Source of the DNA: UBA12068 sp964452415
Lineage (GTDB): Bacteria > Patescibacteriota > Minisyncoccia > Moranbacterales > GWC2-37-73
DNA: 64,000 nucleotides
Direction: 5' to 3'
NCBI GenBank assembly: GCA_964452415.1
Contig: CAYVME010000001.1
Location: forward strand, 1 to 64,000
Made by a program: the position numbers and the translations under genes. This document shows, in pieces, positions 33,908-42,775 of the stretch (position 1 is its first letter; each line of letters starts with the position of its first letter). The notes beneath the pieces were generated by a model. It had not been told where the DNA came from and made no database searches. It saw only the letters and a list, made by a program, of their open reading frames with translations.

Positions 33908-34567
33908 TCAAAAAATACGGTTTTTAATGCTACTGTAATCATTTTTCGTGACAATAACATGATCAATCACCTCAATCCCCAGGATCTTCCCTGCTTCCAC
34001 GAGGCGCTTGGTGATGGCCAGGTCATCATCTGAAGGTTCTGGATTACCCGAAGGGTGGTTGTGAGCCACGATGATCTGAGCAGCGGTGTGTTTGATGGCT
34101 GGCTCGAAAACTTCCCGCGGATGCACCAAATTAGCATTGAGCGTGCCGACAGAGATTATTTCTCGTTGGATTTCTTGATTGCGAGTGTCCAAAAAGAAAA
34201 CCACGAAATGTTCTTTCTTGTGGTCGCGGATGTCTTTGCAATTTTCCCAAACATCTTTCGGTGACAAAATAAGTGCTGACTTTTTGTCTTTCAAAATTCT
34301 TTTTCCAAATTCAAGACATGCCAGAATTTCAGAGGCTTTTGCTTTTCCCAACCCATGAATTTCACTCAATTCTTTTATGGTTGCGCTGAGCAATTTTTCG
34401 TTGGGAAATTTTTTCAGAATTTTTTTGGAAAGTTCAATCACATTGCAGTCTTTCGTGCCAGTGCGAAGCAGGATTGCCAACAACTGAGCATCCGTCAATT
34501 TTTCTGGTCCGTATTTTTCCAAAATTTCTCTTGGTCTATCAACTTTTGCAATGTCTTTTATTTTCAT
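33908..34567 (-). CDS. radC: RadC-family JAMM-domain protein
   Basis: A 219-residue protein. The N-terminal helix-hairpin-helix is IKELSEIHGLGKAKASEILA. The JAMM zinc site is IIVAHNHPSGNPEPSDDD (HxH, Ser, Asp) with a supporting Glu in REVFEPAIKH. RadC proteins are common in accessory regions; no direct DNA-repair role has been established for the family. It neighbours the restriction island. Confidence 0.92.
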   Translation of the reverse strand: MKIKDIAKVDRPREILEKYGPEKLTDAQLLAILLRTGTKDCNVIELSKKILKKFPNEKLLSATIKELSEIHGLGKAKASEILACLEFGKRILKDKKSALILSPKDVWENCKDIRDHKKEHFVVFFLDTRNQEIQREIISVGTLNANLVHPREVFEPAIKHTAAQIIVAHNHPSGNPEPSDDDLAITKRLVEAGKILGIEVIDHVIVTKNDYSSIKNRIF

Positions 34568-34663
34568 AGTATCAATCTTTGTTTATAGATTAATTCTACC
34601 ACGACCAAAAAGTCGTGAATAGTGATATGGTCAAACGATCATCGCTCAATCAAAACCAAAAAC

Positions 34664-34696
34664 CCCTCACCGCAAGGGCAAAGGGTTCTTTTTGAA
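34664..34696 (-). terminator. Intrinsic terminator after the VOC gene
   Basis: On the minus strand AACCC and GGGTT arms enclose a GC-rich loop and are followed by TTTTGG. It lies directly after the stop at 34701. Moderate strength because the stem is imperfect. Confidence 0.6.
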
Positions 34697-34700
34697 ATCG

Positions 34701-35120
34701 TCACATCATCTCTCCCATCTTTTTCATTTCCTCTCCTGGCTCCAGGATGCCGAAGATGTTGCCATCGGTGTCGGCGAAATATCCATGCGTTCCAACTTGT
34801 GGGATCTCATATTTCTCCTTTTTCACTTTTCCTCCGGCAGCCAGAATCTTTTGTTGGTATTCGTCAAAATTGTCGACTGCCATTGTACATACAAATGCAT
34901 TGGCGCCTCCCTCGCTGGAAGCCATGATCCTTTTGCCTATGCCGCCGTCGATACCCATGGTTCCCTTTTCACCAGTCATGACCATCCAATAATCCATATT
35001 ATTGGAATCAGGTTTCTGCCATTTTTCAATTTTCCAGCCAAAAACATCACCGTAAAACTTGCCGACCCGCTCCGGATCGTCCGCGAAGACTTCAAAATGT
35101 ACTGGTCTTGGATTTTTCAT
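34701..35120 (-). CDS. VOC (glyoxalase/bleomycin-resistance) family protein
   Basis: A 139-residue protein of paired beta-alpha-beta units. It starts MKNPRPVHFEVFADDPERVG and has FYGDVFGWKIEKW, the first half-site; the second half contains VDNFDEYQQKILAAGGKVKK and FADTDGNIFGILEPG with the ligand Glu. The substrate is unknown. I chose ATG 35120; the longer reading overlaps the SRPBCC gene. Confidence 0.85.
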   Translation of the reverse strand: MKNPRPVHFEVFADDPERVGKFYGDVFGWKIEKWQKPDSNNMDYWMVMTGEKGTMGIDGGIGKRIMASSEGGANAFVCTMAVDNFDEYQQKILAAGGKVKKEKYEIPQVGTHGYFADTDGNIFGILEPGEEMKKMGEMM

Positions 35121-35182
35121 ATGATTTTGCCCAGTTAAATTGCGAAACTTCGCGCCATTTAACTTGGACTTATTCTTAATGA

Positions 35183-35638
35183 TTAGGCTTCGCACATTTC
35201 CTTCAGCTTCTTGAGAGCTCTTGGCCACATGTCACCAAACACGACGGTCATTTCCTTGATTCCTTCTGAGGACTTCAATTCAAGATCGATTTTCAAAAGT
35301 GTTTGGGAACCCTTTTCAACAAAGGTGTAGTTTTCAGTTCCTTGGCTCCACTTTTTGGCTTCCTCGCTGATTGTGTCTTCCACTCCATTTGTCACAAGTC
35401 CAAGATGCCTGATGGAGATGAATTTTTGCGGAATGTTCTCAGCGATTTCAGAAAGCATGCCACTTTCACCCTTGCCCAAGAATTTCATCTTACTGCCTTT
35501 TTCCCAAGATCCTTCATAATATGAAGTTGGTTCAAAAGCCTTGGTCCATTGCTTGTAGGTTTCCAAATCAAGCATGGTGTCCCAAACTTTTTGCACCGGC
35601 GCATTGATGACTTCTTCAAAGTGTAGTTTTTCACTCAT
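35183..35638 (-). CDS. SRPBCC-family ligand-binding protein
   Basis: A 151-residue START/AHSA1-like fold. It begins HFEEVINAPVQKVWDTMLDL, typical of the family's first strand and helix, and ends with FGDMWPRALKKLKEMCEA, the long C-terminal helix that covers the cavity. It lies 62 bp before the VOC gene on the same strand, a common partnering. The ligand is unknown. Confidence 0.82.
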   Translation of the reverse strand: MSEKLHFEEVINAPVQKVWDTMLDLETYKQWTKAFEPTSYYEGSWEKGSKMKFLGKGESGMLSEIAENIPQKFISIRHLGLVTNGVEDTISEEAKKWSQGTENYTFVEKGSQTLLKIDLELKSSEGIKEMTVVFGDMWPRALKKLKEMCEA

Positions 35639-35767
35639 ATGTTTATGTTTTAATTAATTATTATCACTACATTTGGCCATGTCTTTTGGCGACGCTCTCA
35701 CCTCTTTTAATTAATACACAAAACTCAACAACTTCTTCCTGCTCGAAAAACAGAAATTTTGAACATG

Positions 35768-35793
35768 AAAAAAGCTCCCGAGGGAGCTTTTTT
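35768..35793 (-). terminator. Intrinsic terminator after ispH
   Basis: GCTCCC and GGGAGC with flanking A and T runs give a strong stem. It sits 1 bp after the ispH stop. Symmetrical, so possibly bidirectional. Confidence 0.9.
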
Positions 35794-35794
35794 A

Positions 35795-36667
35795 TCAGAG
35801 GCTTTTAATCTTTTTGATAACATCTTCAATAATCCAGCCTGGGGTGCTGGCACCTGCGGTGACAGCCACTTTCTTGGCTTTGGCAAACCATTTGTCTTCA
35901 AGTTCTGAAGCTCGCTGAATGAAGTGCGATTTTGGATTGACTCTCTGAGCAATTTCAAACAAACGATTTGAATTGGCACTTTCCGGACTTCCAATGGCAA
36001 TCACCACATCATTTTCTTTGGCGAGTTGCTTGATTTCAGTTTGGCGATGATGTGTGGTCAGACAGATTGAATCAATAATTTCAGCGTGTGGATATTTTTT
36101 GGCAATTTCCTTTGAGGCTCGCTCCACAAATTCTTGGTCTTGAGTTGTTTGAGAAATCACAGCAATTTTTCTGCTCGCATCAACATCGAAACCGCAAAGA
36201 TCTTCTTCAGTTTCAATGAAGATTGCTTTTTTGCCTGCCCATTCAAAAATTCCTTTCACCTCCTTGTGATTCTTTTCACCAATAATCACAAGTTGGGTTT
36301 CACGATCAAAGAAAGTTTTGGCCAGTCTTTGCACCTTGATCACTCTTGGACAAGTTGTGTCAATCAAATCAACTTTGTGCTTTTTAGCCAAGTCATAGAT
36401 CTGCGGACCAATTCCATGTGCCGTGATCACCAAAGTTCCAACTTCGTTTTTTATCTGTTGGAAAAAATCTTCCAGGGGTCCTTCCACATGAACCTTCTTG
36501 ACTCCCATCTTTTCAATTCGATTGACCACATCATCATTGTGAACCAAGGAACCCAACACAAAAATTGGCCTCTTGATTTTGGGGTCTTTTGTGATTTTTT
36601 CAACAATATCATAGGCCCTCTGCACTCCCTCGCAGAAACCCGCATACTGACTAAGTGTTATTTCCAT
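35795..36667 (-). CDS. ispH: 4-hydroxy-3-methylbut-2-enyl diphosphate reductase
   Basis: Last step of the MEP isoprenoid pathway, 290 residues, Fe-S enzyme. Cluster cysteines: GFCEGVQRAY near residue 12, DTTCPRVIKVQ near 104 and DSICLTTHHRQ near 199. Conserved GSLVHNDDVV and TAHGIG histidines and TAGASTPGWIIEDVI at the end. No other MEP gene is in this window, so whether the full pathway exists is not known from here. Confidence 0.94.
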   Translation of the reverse strand: MEITLSQYAGFCEGVQRAYDIVEKITKDPKIKRPIFVLGSLVHNDDVVNRIEKMGVKKVHVEGPLEDFFQQIKNEVGTLVITAHGIGPQIYDLAKKHKVDLIDTTCPRVIKVQRLAKTFFDRETQLVIIGEKNHKEVKGIFEWAGKKAIFIETEEDLCGFDVDASRKIAVISQTTQDQEFVERASKEIAKKYPHAEIIDSICLTTHHRQTEIKQLAKENDVVIAIGSPESANSNRLFEIAQRVNPKSHFIQRASELEDKWFAKAKKVAVTAGASTPGWIIEDVIKKIKSL

Positions 36668-36730
36668 AAATTATCTTTACGGGTTAATAGCTGTCATTAT
36701 ACCCATTAAAACCCAGAAAAGCAATCACTT

Positions 36731-37540
36731 CTAACTGCTGGCACTTGAATAATGTTTCAGTGAAAATTTCCAGAAAGCTCTTGCTCCAAAAAAGAAAATG
36801 AACATCATCAAGAAAGACAGCGCCGTGAATTTCCAATCAATATTAATATTGGTCAAAATCTTGGCCGGAACAGTGGCAACGAAAGCCAGTGGCACAATGA
36901 AAGTCAAGATTCCACGCACAACTTTGTGATAATAGATGTCAATCGGATATTGAGAATTTCCAATCACTCTTTCCATTAAAATCCAAAGGCCACTACCTTC
37001 AGTTATCCAGAAACTGACAGACCTCAGAGCTAAATTAAAACTATAAAACATCAAAAAACCATTAAACAAGAGCATGCAAAACAGAAGAAAATGAACCAAA
37101 TCAAAACCAATCGTGTTTTTTATCGCGATTCCCACAAGAACACTCCCCGTGACAATCCGCGCAAAATCCTCACTGTCGCCTCGCCAAAATGAAACCAAAA
37201 ATTGGTCATCAACGGGCTTGAGCAAGATTCCATCCATTGTTCCGTCGATGATGTGCTTGTTGATTGGGTTTAGCTGTGCAAACAAGATCCACATGAGACC
37301 TTCCACAATCATATATGAACCAACCACGGCCAACATCTGATGAAATGTCCAACCAGCCAATGAATCAATATATCCAAAACTAACTTTAATAAAAAATATA
37401 TTGAAAAACATCACCAAGAAAACAGTTCCGAATCCAACAGTAAAAGCCATCGGATAGGCTGCCCTCCGCATGATGTTTATTTTTTGCAATTGCAAAAAAA
37501 TTGAGAAATATTTTTTAATTCTATATACCATAGCCTTCAT
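36731..37540 (-). CDS. ABC-2 type export permease
   Basis: A 269-residue membrane protein with six hydrophobic segments. The N terminus MKAMVYRIKKYFSIFLQLQK is followed by a helix in AFTVGFGTVFLVMFFNIFFI and the conserved cytoplasmic GTMDGILLKPVDDQF loop that contacts the ATPase. It belongs to the DUF990/ABC-2 class. It overlaps the second permease gene by 20 bp and is the last of a three-gene exporter operon. Confidence 0.85.
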   Translation of the reverse strand: MKAMVYRIKKYFSIFLQLQKINIMRRAAYPMAFTVGFGTVFLVMFFNIFFIKVSFGYIDSLAGWTFHQMLAVVGSYMIVEGLMWILFAQLNPINKHIIDGTMDGILLKPVDDQFLVSFWRGDSEDFARIVTGSVLVGIAIKNTIGFDLVHFLLFCMLLFNGFLMFYSFNLALRSVSFWITEGSGLWILMERVIGNSQYPIDIYYHKVVRGILTFIVPLAFVATVPAKILTNINIDWKFTALSFLMMFIFFFGARAFWKFSLKHYSSASS

Positions 37541-38312
37541 ATTTTTTTAATCCTTTTTTGTATAAAAAATTCGCAAACAAATACAGGCCAACGCACCACA
37601 ACACTGGAATCAAAATGAAAGACCAATCAAAAACAGTTCTTCCAGTCACCACGCCTATCGGCACGAAAAACAAATATTTGAATGGCAGATAATTGCTGAG
37701 TGTCATGAATCCCGGCGAAAGCAAGTCCAAAGGAAGCAATCCTCCTTGCATAAAATGTATGATCGAAAAAGCTGCAAAGAAAAATCCATACGAATCAATG
37801 GTCCAGAAAGAAATTATTCCCACAACGAAATAGATTAAAAAGTACAACGCATAACTTATGAGGGACATCAAAGCAAAAAAGAAATATACTGTTTTATCAT
37901 CAGGTGTCGAGAGATAATTTCTCAACAAGAAAAATATTGCAGCAATCACTGGCATGAAAATGGCAACACGAAAGAGCAAACTACCAATTGCTTGCGAAAA
38001 TTTGTATTCAAGATATTTGATTGGCTTGAGAACGGTTCCTGTTATTTGTCCACCCTTAATCTCTTCACCAACACTCCAGGCCGTATTATCTCCAACCACC
38101 AACAATTCAAAGATGGTTATGAAAACATAATAAGAAATGATTTGCGCTAAAGAATAATTCCCAATTTGATTTCCTTGAGCATAAATGGAATTCCAAAAAT
38201 AAAAAAGGATAGCAAAAGAGAAGCATACCGAAAAAGACATGATCAAGGTATTAGCTCTGTAAATCAAGTTTTTCTTTATACTGTTGACTGCAACTGCCAG
38301 ATACTTTCCCAT
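37521..38312 (-). CDS. ABC-2 type export permease
   Basis: A 263-residue membrane protein with six hydrophobic segments. It carries EEIKGGQITGTVLKPIKYLE, the ATPase-contacting loop also seen in the partner permease, so the two probably form a heterodimeric channel. I chose ATG 38312 (MGKYLAVAVNS), which lies just after the ATPase stop; the longer reading would overlap the ATPase gene by ~100 bp. The exported substrate is unknown. Confidence 0.85.
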   Translation of the reverse strand: MGKYLAVAVNSIKKNLIYRANTLIMSFSVCFSFAILFYFWNSIYAQGNQIGNYSLAQIISYYVFITIFELLVVGDNTAWSVGEEIKGGQITGTVLKPIKYLEYKFSQAIGSLLFRVAIFMPVIAAIFFLLRNYLSTPDDKTVYFFFALMSLISYALYFLIYFVVGIISFWTIDSYGFFFAAFSIIHFMQGGLLPLDLLSPGFMTLSNYLPFKYLFFVPIGVVTGRTVFDWSFILIPVLWCVGLYLFANFLYKKGLKKYEGYGI

Positions 38313-38313
38313 A

Positions 38314-39297
38314 TTACTTCGTAAAAATATTTCTAATAATACTTTCAACATCCTCCTCCTCAATTTCAATATCCTTGATTTCAAAATCAGAGGAAAGAAT
38401 TTTTCCTGCCACATCCTTCACTGAATTTCGAGGAACTTCAAAAACTGCTCTGAGCGAATCGAATTCTGAAACTTTTCCAAATTTTTCAACCTCAGCCCTT
38501 GTCACCTCTTTTTCGAAAAAGATGGTAACTTTTTTATTTAACACATATTTTGAAACCAAGTCCTCCAACTGTCCATCAAAAATTATCTTTCCCTGGTCAA
38601 TGATGACAATTCTTTTGCAAAGTTGCTCAATGTCATCCATGTAATGCGAGGTCAAAATTATTGTGGTTTTTCTTTCTTGATTATATTTCCTGATGAAATC
38701 TCGGATATTTTTTTGCGCCACCACATCCAAGCCGATTGTCGGCTCATCCAAGAAAAGAACTTTTGGATTGTGAAGCAAGGCTGCAATCAATTCGCATTTC
38801 ATTCTTTCTCCCAGTGAAAGCTGACGAACTTGCTTGTTCACGATTTCTTTCACATCAAGAATTTCAATCATTTCATTGAGATTTTTTTCAAACTCAACAT
38901 CCTCAACTTCATATATTTTTTTGTTCAGCAAAAAACTTTCCATTGGCGGAAGGTCCCACCAAAGCTGAGATTTCTGACCCATCACAAAAGCAAATTGCAT
39001 TTTGTATTCCTTCTGCCTTTTGATTGGCTCATATCCCAAAACTTTCACTGTTCCACTTGTCGGTGTCAGCACACCTGAAAGCATTTTCAAAGTCGTGGTT
39101 TTTCCAGCCCCATTTGGTCCCAAAAAACCAATCAGTTCTCCTTCTTCAATCTTGAAGCTGATGTTTTTCACAGCTTCTTTAAGTTTTTTTTCGGATTTGA
39201 AAAGATTCCTGATTGAATGTTTGAGCCCAGGTTTTTTGTCGACATATTCATATGTCTTGCACAAATTTTTCACCTCAACAATTATTTTCTTTTTCAT
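38314..39297 (-). CDS. ABC-2 exporter ATP-binding protein
   Basis: A 327-residue ATPase. Walker A: GFLGPNGAGKTTTLKML. Q-loop: FVMGQKSQLWWDLPP. Signature: RQLSLGERMKCELIAAL. Walker B: KVLFLDEPTIGLD. H-switch: ILTSHYMDD. After residue 240 a C-terminal extension (FFEKEVTRAEVEKFGK ...) resembles the DrrA/NatA type. It precedes two permease genes, completing an exporter probably for drug, lipid or polysaccharide. Confidence 0.93.
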   Translation of the reverse strand: MKKKIIVEVKNLCKTYEYVDKKPGLKHSIRNLFKSEKKLKEAVKNISFKIEEGELIGFLGPNGAGKTTTLKMLSGVLTPTSGTVKVLGYEPIKRQKEYKMQFAFVMGQKSQLWWDLPPMESFLLNKKIYEVEDVEFEKNLNEMIEILDVKEIVNKQVRQLSLGERMKCELIAALLHNPKVLFLDEPTIGLDVVAQKNIRDFIRKYNQERKTTIILTSHYMDDIEQLCKRIVIIDQGKIIFDGQLEDLVSKYVLNKKVTIFFEKEVTRAEVEKFGKVSEFDSLRAVFEVPRNSVKDVAGKILSSDFEIKDIEIEEEDVESIIRNIFTK

Positions 39298-39312
39298 ATT
39301 TTTAATTTATAG

Positions 39313-40434
39313 TTAATCTACAATTATCAATTCTTTTGGATAATTTGTAAGATTCTTGCAACCATTCTTGATTACACAAACAACATCTTCAATTCTTACT
39401 CCGCCAAATTCTGAATAATAAAGACCTGGCTCTACTGTGACAACATTTCCAATTTCAAAAACTTTTTCTCCGCCAGATTTATTGATGTATGGCTCTTCAT
39501 GCAAATCCAAACCAAGCCCATGACCAGTTCCATGCGTAAAACCCTTTTCTCCCACATCAAAACCATCGCTCAAAAAAATCTGCTGAACTTTAGCATGTAC
39601 ATCTGCAATTTTTACACCTGGCTTAATTGAATCAATTGCCATTTCTTGCGCTTTCTTTACCGACATATACATTTTAGCAATTTTTTTTGATGGAACTCCT
39701 TTTACATAAGTCCTTGTCATATCAGCAAAGTATCCGCTTTCCCTGTGCCAAGGAAATAAATCGCAAATTATTGCCTGATTTGGACGAATGAGTCCATGCC
39801 CTCTATGGTGTGGCATTGCACTTTGTGGACCACAAGAAATGATCATTCCTTCAATATCAAGAAGGCCTTGTTCAAGAAATATTTTCTCACATTCTTTTTT
39901 CAAAAATTCACTAGTTAAAGCTCGCTCTTGATAAATAATTTCTTCGTTCCTTATAACGCCCTCTCTTAATATTTTTTCAATATATTCAAATGCAAGCTTT
40001 GTTCCTGAAATTGCATTTTGAATAATTTCAACTTCATGTGGGTTTTTCTTTAAGCGCTCAGGCAAGAGCAACGACATGGGATTCAATAAAACCCCTTTTT
40101 TTCTTAGATAATCTGCCATGCTTAATGGAAATACTCCCGGAACTTCAATGCTCTCATTCAACAAGTCGTGCCTCTTAATGATTTCAAATCCAACCTTTTG
40201 CATGGTTGTTGCGTCATCTGCATCCACCGCAACCTCATTCAAAACTGATTCCAAAGTAAAGCATTCAATTGAATCGTCTTTATTATGCTCTAGAAATGCT
40301 CCGATTTCTCTCTGGTCTAGATAAATATACTTCTTACCCTCTTTTTCAATAAGGAAAAAATTATCAGGGATTTCAGCACTAACCAAATATCTCATATCAG
40401 TATTGCGAGTATTTGCGAAAAATAATTTAGCCAT
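39313..40434 (-). CDS. M24 metallopeptidase (Xaa-Pro aminopeptidase-like)
   Basis: A 373-residue pita-bread enzyme. The N-terminal domain is creatinase-like. Metal ligands: two Asp in ICDLFPWHRESGYFADMTRT, His in GFTHGTGHGLGLDLHEEPY, Glu in VVTVEPGLYYSEFGGVRIED, the second Glu in the same block. The supporting His is in MPHHRGHG. Likely removes residues before proline. No signal peptide, so cytoplasmic. Confidence 0.9.
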   Translation of the reverse strand: MAKLFFANTRNTDMRYLVSAEIPDNFFLIEKEGKKYIYLDQREIGAFLEHNKDDSIECFTLESVLNEVAVDADDATTMQKVGFEIIKRHDLLNESIEVPGVFPLSMADYLRKKGVLLNPMSLLLPERLKKNPHEVEIIQNAISGTKLAFEYIEKILREGVIRNEEIIYQERALTSEFLKKECEKIFLEQGLLDIEGMIISCGPQSAMPHHRGHGLIRPNQAIICDLFPWHRESGYFADMTRTYVKGVPSKKIAKMYMSVKKAQEMAIDSIKPGVKIADVHAKVQQIFLSDGFDVGEKGFTHGTGHGLGLDLHEEPYINKSGGEKVFEIGNVVTVEPGLYYSEFGGVRIEDVVCVIKNGCKNLTNYPKELIIVD

Positions 40435-40460
40435 ATTGAACTTACAATTTAAATTTTATA

Positions 40461-40489
40461 AAAATCCCCCACCAAAAAGTGAGGGATTT
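40461..40489 (-). terminator. Intrinsic terminator after proS
   Basis: On the minus strand AAATCCCTCAC, loop TTTTT and GGTGGGGGATTTTTA form a GC-rich stem with a T run. It lies directly after the proS stop at 40499. Confidence 0.85.
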
Positions 40490-40498
40490 GCAATACTA

Positions 40499-41734
40499 TT
40501 ATTTCTTGAGCAAGTTAATCAATTCTTCAACTGTCATTATTTTACTTTCTGATTCATTTCTTCTTCTTACTTCAATTCCACCAGCTTCGATTGATTTTTT
40601 GCTGATCACAACGCGAAGAGGAATTCCGATCAAATCAGAGTCAGCAAATTTTTCTCCAGCAGATGCATCTCGATCATCGAGCAAAACTTCAATTCCATTT
40701 TGCGAAAGCTGAGCATAAATTTTTTCAGCCTCTTCGTCTTGTCCAAGATTCAAAAGATGAACTGCAAACGGCGCAATATTTTCAGGCCATACAATCCCCT
40801 TTTCATCATGAAAAAGTTCAACTGCTGTTCCCATCAAACGATTAAGTCCAATTCCATAGCATCCCATGATGACTTCTTTTTCGCTTCCATCCTGATCCTT
40901 GTATTTCAGCTCAAAAGGAGCAGAAAATTTCGTCATCAATTTGAAAATATTTCCAACTTCCACCGCCTTCTCAGTTCTGAGCTGGGCATTTCCACACCTG
41001 GGACATTTGTGCTCAAGATCTTCAATGATTTCGTCATTGATTGCAATTTTGCATTTTTCACAAATATAGATCGTGTCTTCTCCGGCAGATGTCACAGTCT
41101 GAAATTCATGAGAATATTTTGTGAATGATCCACCAGATGCATAGGTCAGATATGTTTTTTCACCAATTCCAGCTCGATTGAAAACATTAACGTATGCTTG
41201 AGTTGCTTTTTCATAATATTCATCCAAGTCTTCAACATTTGCATGAAAAGAATACAGGTCTTTCATGAAAAATTCTCTTCCGCGCAAAATTCCAGACTTG
41301 GCTCTTTTTTCATCGCGAAATTTGTTTTGAATTTGAAATGTTGCTGTTGGCAAATCCTTGTATGAAAAAACAAATTTTCGAAGTGTTGGCGAAACAATTT
41401 CTTCATGAGTTGCACCAAGCGCATATTCATTTTTAGAATAGAAGCTCGTGAAACGAAAAAGATTATCCAAACTGTCCCATCTGCCAGTCTTGGTCCAATT
41501 TTCTTTTGGGCTTAGCGACGGCATGAGCAATTCGCTTGCACCCAAGGCTTCCATCTCCTCTCGAATAATGTTCTCAACTTTCTTGAAAACCTTCAACCCC
41601 AATGGCAAAAAAGTGTAGACTCCAGCCATTACTTTGTCGACATATCCGGCCCTGATCAAGAGTTGGGCATTAAGAGCTTCCTCATCTTTTGGGGCGTCCT
41701 TTCTGGTTTTGGTGAATAATTGTGATTGTTTCAT
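40499..41734 (-). CDS. proS: Prolyl-tRNA synthetase lacking the INS editing domain
   Basis: Class IIa synthetase, 411 residues against ~570 for typical bacterial ProRS. Motif 1 is near LGLKVFKKVENIIREEMEAL; motif 2 spans QIQNKFRDEKRAKSGILRGR with EFFMKDLYSFH; motif 3 is MGCYGIGLNRLMGTAVELF. The INS editing domain is missing; in that region it carries a CEKCKIAINDE...CPRCG zinc ribbon. The C-terminal anticodon-binding domain is present (FAVHLLNLGQDEEAEKIY). Confidence 0.94.
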   Translation of the reverse strand: MKQSQLFTKTRKDAPKDEEALNAQLLIRAGYVDKVMAGVYTFLPLGLKVFKKVENIIREEMEALGASELLMPSLSPKENWTKTGRWDSLDNLFRFTSFYSKNEYALGATHEEIVSPTLRKFVFSYKDLPTATFQIQNKFRDEKRAKSGILRGREFFMKDLYSFHANVEDLDEYYEKATQAYVNVFNRAGIGEKTYLTYASGGSFTKYSHEFQTVTSAGEDTIYICEKCKIAINDEIIEDLEHKCPRCGNAQLRTEKAVEVGNIFKLMTKFSAPFELKYKDQDGSEKEVIMGCYGIGLNRLMGTAVELFHDEKGIVWPENIAPFAVHLLNLGQDEEAEKIYAQLSQNGIEVLLDDRDASAGEKFADSDLIGIPLRVVISKKSIEAGGIEVRRRNESESKIMTVEELINLLKK

Positions 41735-41813
41735 ATGTATAAGTTCAAGAATTTATAAGGCTTTATATGTATATTAGCAATTTTTAATACTGTTTGTCCA
41801 ATTGGGTTTTGCA

Positions 41814-41841
41814 TGAGTGCCTTGAATTTTCAAGGCACTCA
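41814..41841. terminator. Perfect hairpin after the unknown gene at 41849
   Basis: TGAGTGCCTTGAA and TTCAAGGCACTCA form a 13-bp perfect stem with a 2-base gap, just past the stop at 41849. It lacks a strong T run on the minus strand, so it is a likely mRNA end or block rather than a textbook terminator. Confidence 0.6.
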
Positions 41842-41848
41842 CTGCGCA

Positions 41849-42505
41849 TCAGTAAAACATATAGGGTAGACCGGTCACTCTCATTGGATTTGAAATCTGC
41901 AGGGTTTCCGGATCAATTCCAATTTTTTTTGAAATTGCCCTAATCAAGAAGTGTGGCTCATGATGGAATCTCATGTCATACGGACAATGCTCAAAGAGTG
42001 TCGAATACAATTGATCCCTATGTTTGCAACTATAATAATTTCCAGCAAAAACACCCATCTGAGCATTTGCTGTTTTGCACAAGAATGCAAAGTATGCATC
42101 TTCGAGCGTCCAATGCTCAATTCCCCCAGATTCAAAACCATCTTTTTCCAACTGTCCGGCAATAATCGGAACTATTGAAAAATCAACAACTTCCTTAATC
42201 AACTGTCCAGCAGATGAAGTGCTGTCCAAAACGCATGTGACCATTCTTTTTTTCTTGAATGCGTCAGCAAAAAGCTCTGAAACTTTATTTTTCCCCAGAA
42301 TACAGCGCAAATTTGTGTTTGCAATGTTCCCCTGATAATATTCCCAGGGATTGAAGATGTTGATAAAAACATCAACACCAGCCAAATGTAATCTTTGAAC
42401 TTGCCACGCCAATGAATTGATAATTTCATGCTTGACAACTCCCTTTTTGCCAATGATTGCTGATGTTCCCAGAGCGACTCCGACGATTGGTCTTTTTTTA
42501 CTCAT
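41849..42505 (-). CDS. Unknown protein with weak amino-acid-kinase-like pattern
   Basis: A 218-residue protein from ATG 42505 (MSKKRPIVGV), which has a strong AAGGAG site 7 bp upstream; a TTG at about 42562 with AGGAGG before it is a possible in-frame alternative. VGVALGTSAIIGKKGVVKHE, NSLAWQVQRLHLAGVDVFI, FSIVPIIAGQLEKDG and TLEDAYFAFLCKTANAQMGV are faintly like the glutamate-5-kinase fold but catalytic residues are not convincing. Behind a four-segment attenuator, so expression appears controlled by transcription termination. Confidence 0.5.
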   Translation of the reverse strand: MSKKRPIVGVALGTSAIIGKKGVVKHEIINSLAWQVQRLHLAGVDVFINIFNPWEYYQGNIANTNLRCILGKNKVSELFADAFKKKRMVTCVLDSTSSAGQLIKEVVDFSIVPIIAGQLEKDGFESGGIEHWTLEDAYFAFLCKTANAQMGVFAGNYYSCKHRDQLYSTLFEHCPYDMRFHHEPHFLIRAISKKIGIDPETLQISNPMRVTGLPYMFY

Positions 42506-42592
42506 AACATTCTCCTTTTTTGTTTGTTTTGAAAACGCATCAAAAAGATTTCCACCAGCCAATCCCCACCTCCTTTTATGTTTTTTAATGAA

Positions 42593-42700
42593 CAAAAAAC
42601 AGCCCTTTTTATTAGGCTGCTTGGGAATATATACAAGATTTCTAGCTTAGAATATTCTATACACACATAAACAGCCTAATTTTCTAGGGTTTGCGGGCTG
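42593..42700 (-). promoter_or_regulatory. Putative transcription attenuator (four alternating segments)
   Basis: In transcription order (minus strand): A CAGCCC (42700-42695), B ATTAGGCTG (42680-42672), C CAGCCTAAT (42619-42611), D GGGCTG (42605-42600) followed by six T. A pairs with B and C with D (terminator), or B pairs with C over nine bases (antiterminator). This is the classic mutually exclusive layout of an attenuator or riboswitch. The signal sensed is unknown. Confidence 0.7.
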
Positions 42701-42733
42701 CGGAATATTAATTATGTGTTGAATATTTTTCAT
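42647..42733 (-). CDS. Possible attenuator leader peptide
   Basis: A 28-codon frame from ATG 42733 spanning segments A and B of the attenuator, with its stop before segment C. The peptide contains three prolines in six residues (PQPANP) encoded exactly over segment A, and CLC over segment B. A ribosome stalled at the prolines would mask A and free B for pairing with C. No ribosome-binding site is evident, so it may be coincidental. Confidence 0.35.
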   Translation of the reverse strand: MKNIQHIINIPQPANPRKLGCLCVYRIF

Positions 42734-42775
42734 ATAATTATCTTGCCATTCTGATCCATTTTTGTCAATACTTTT

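Noticed and set aside
42505..42595. Longer N terminus of the attenuated gene (MFIKKHKRRW)
   Set aside because: It starts within or next to the terminator; a strong SD precedes ATG 42505.
42601..42733. preQ1 riboswitch before the gene at 41849
   Set aside because: CCCTAGAAAATTAGG with an A-rich stretch was suggestive, but the conserved preQ1 core and tail pairing are not there; the four-segment attenuator fits better.
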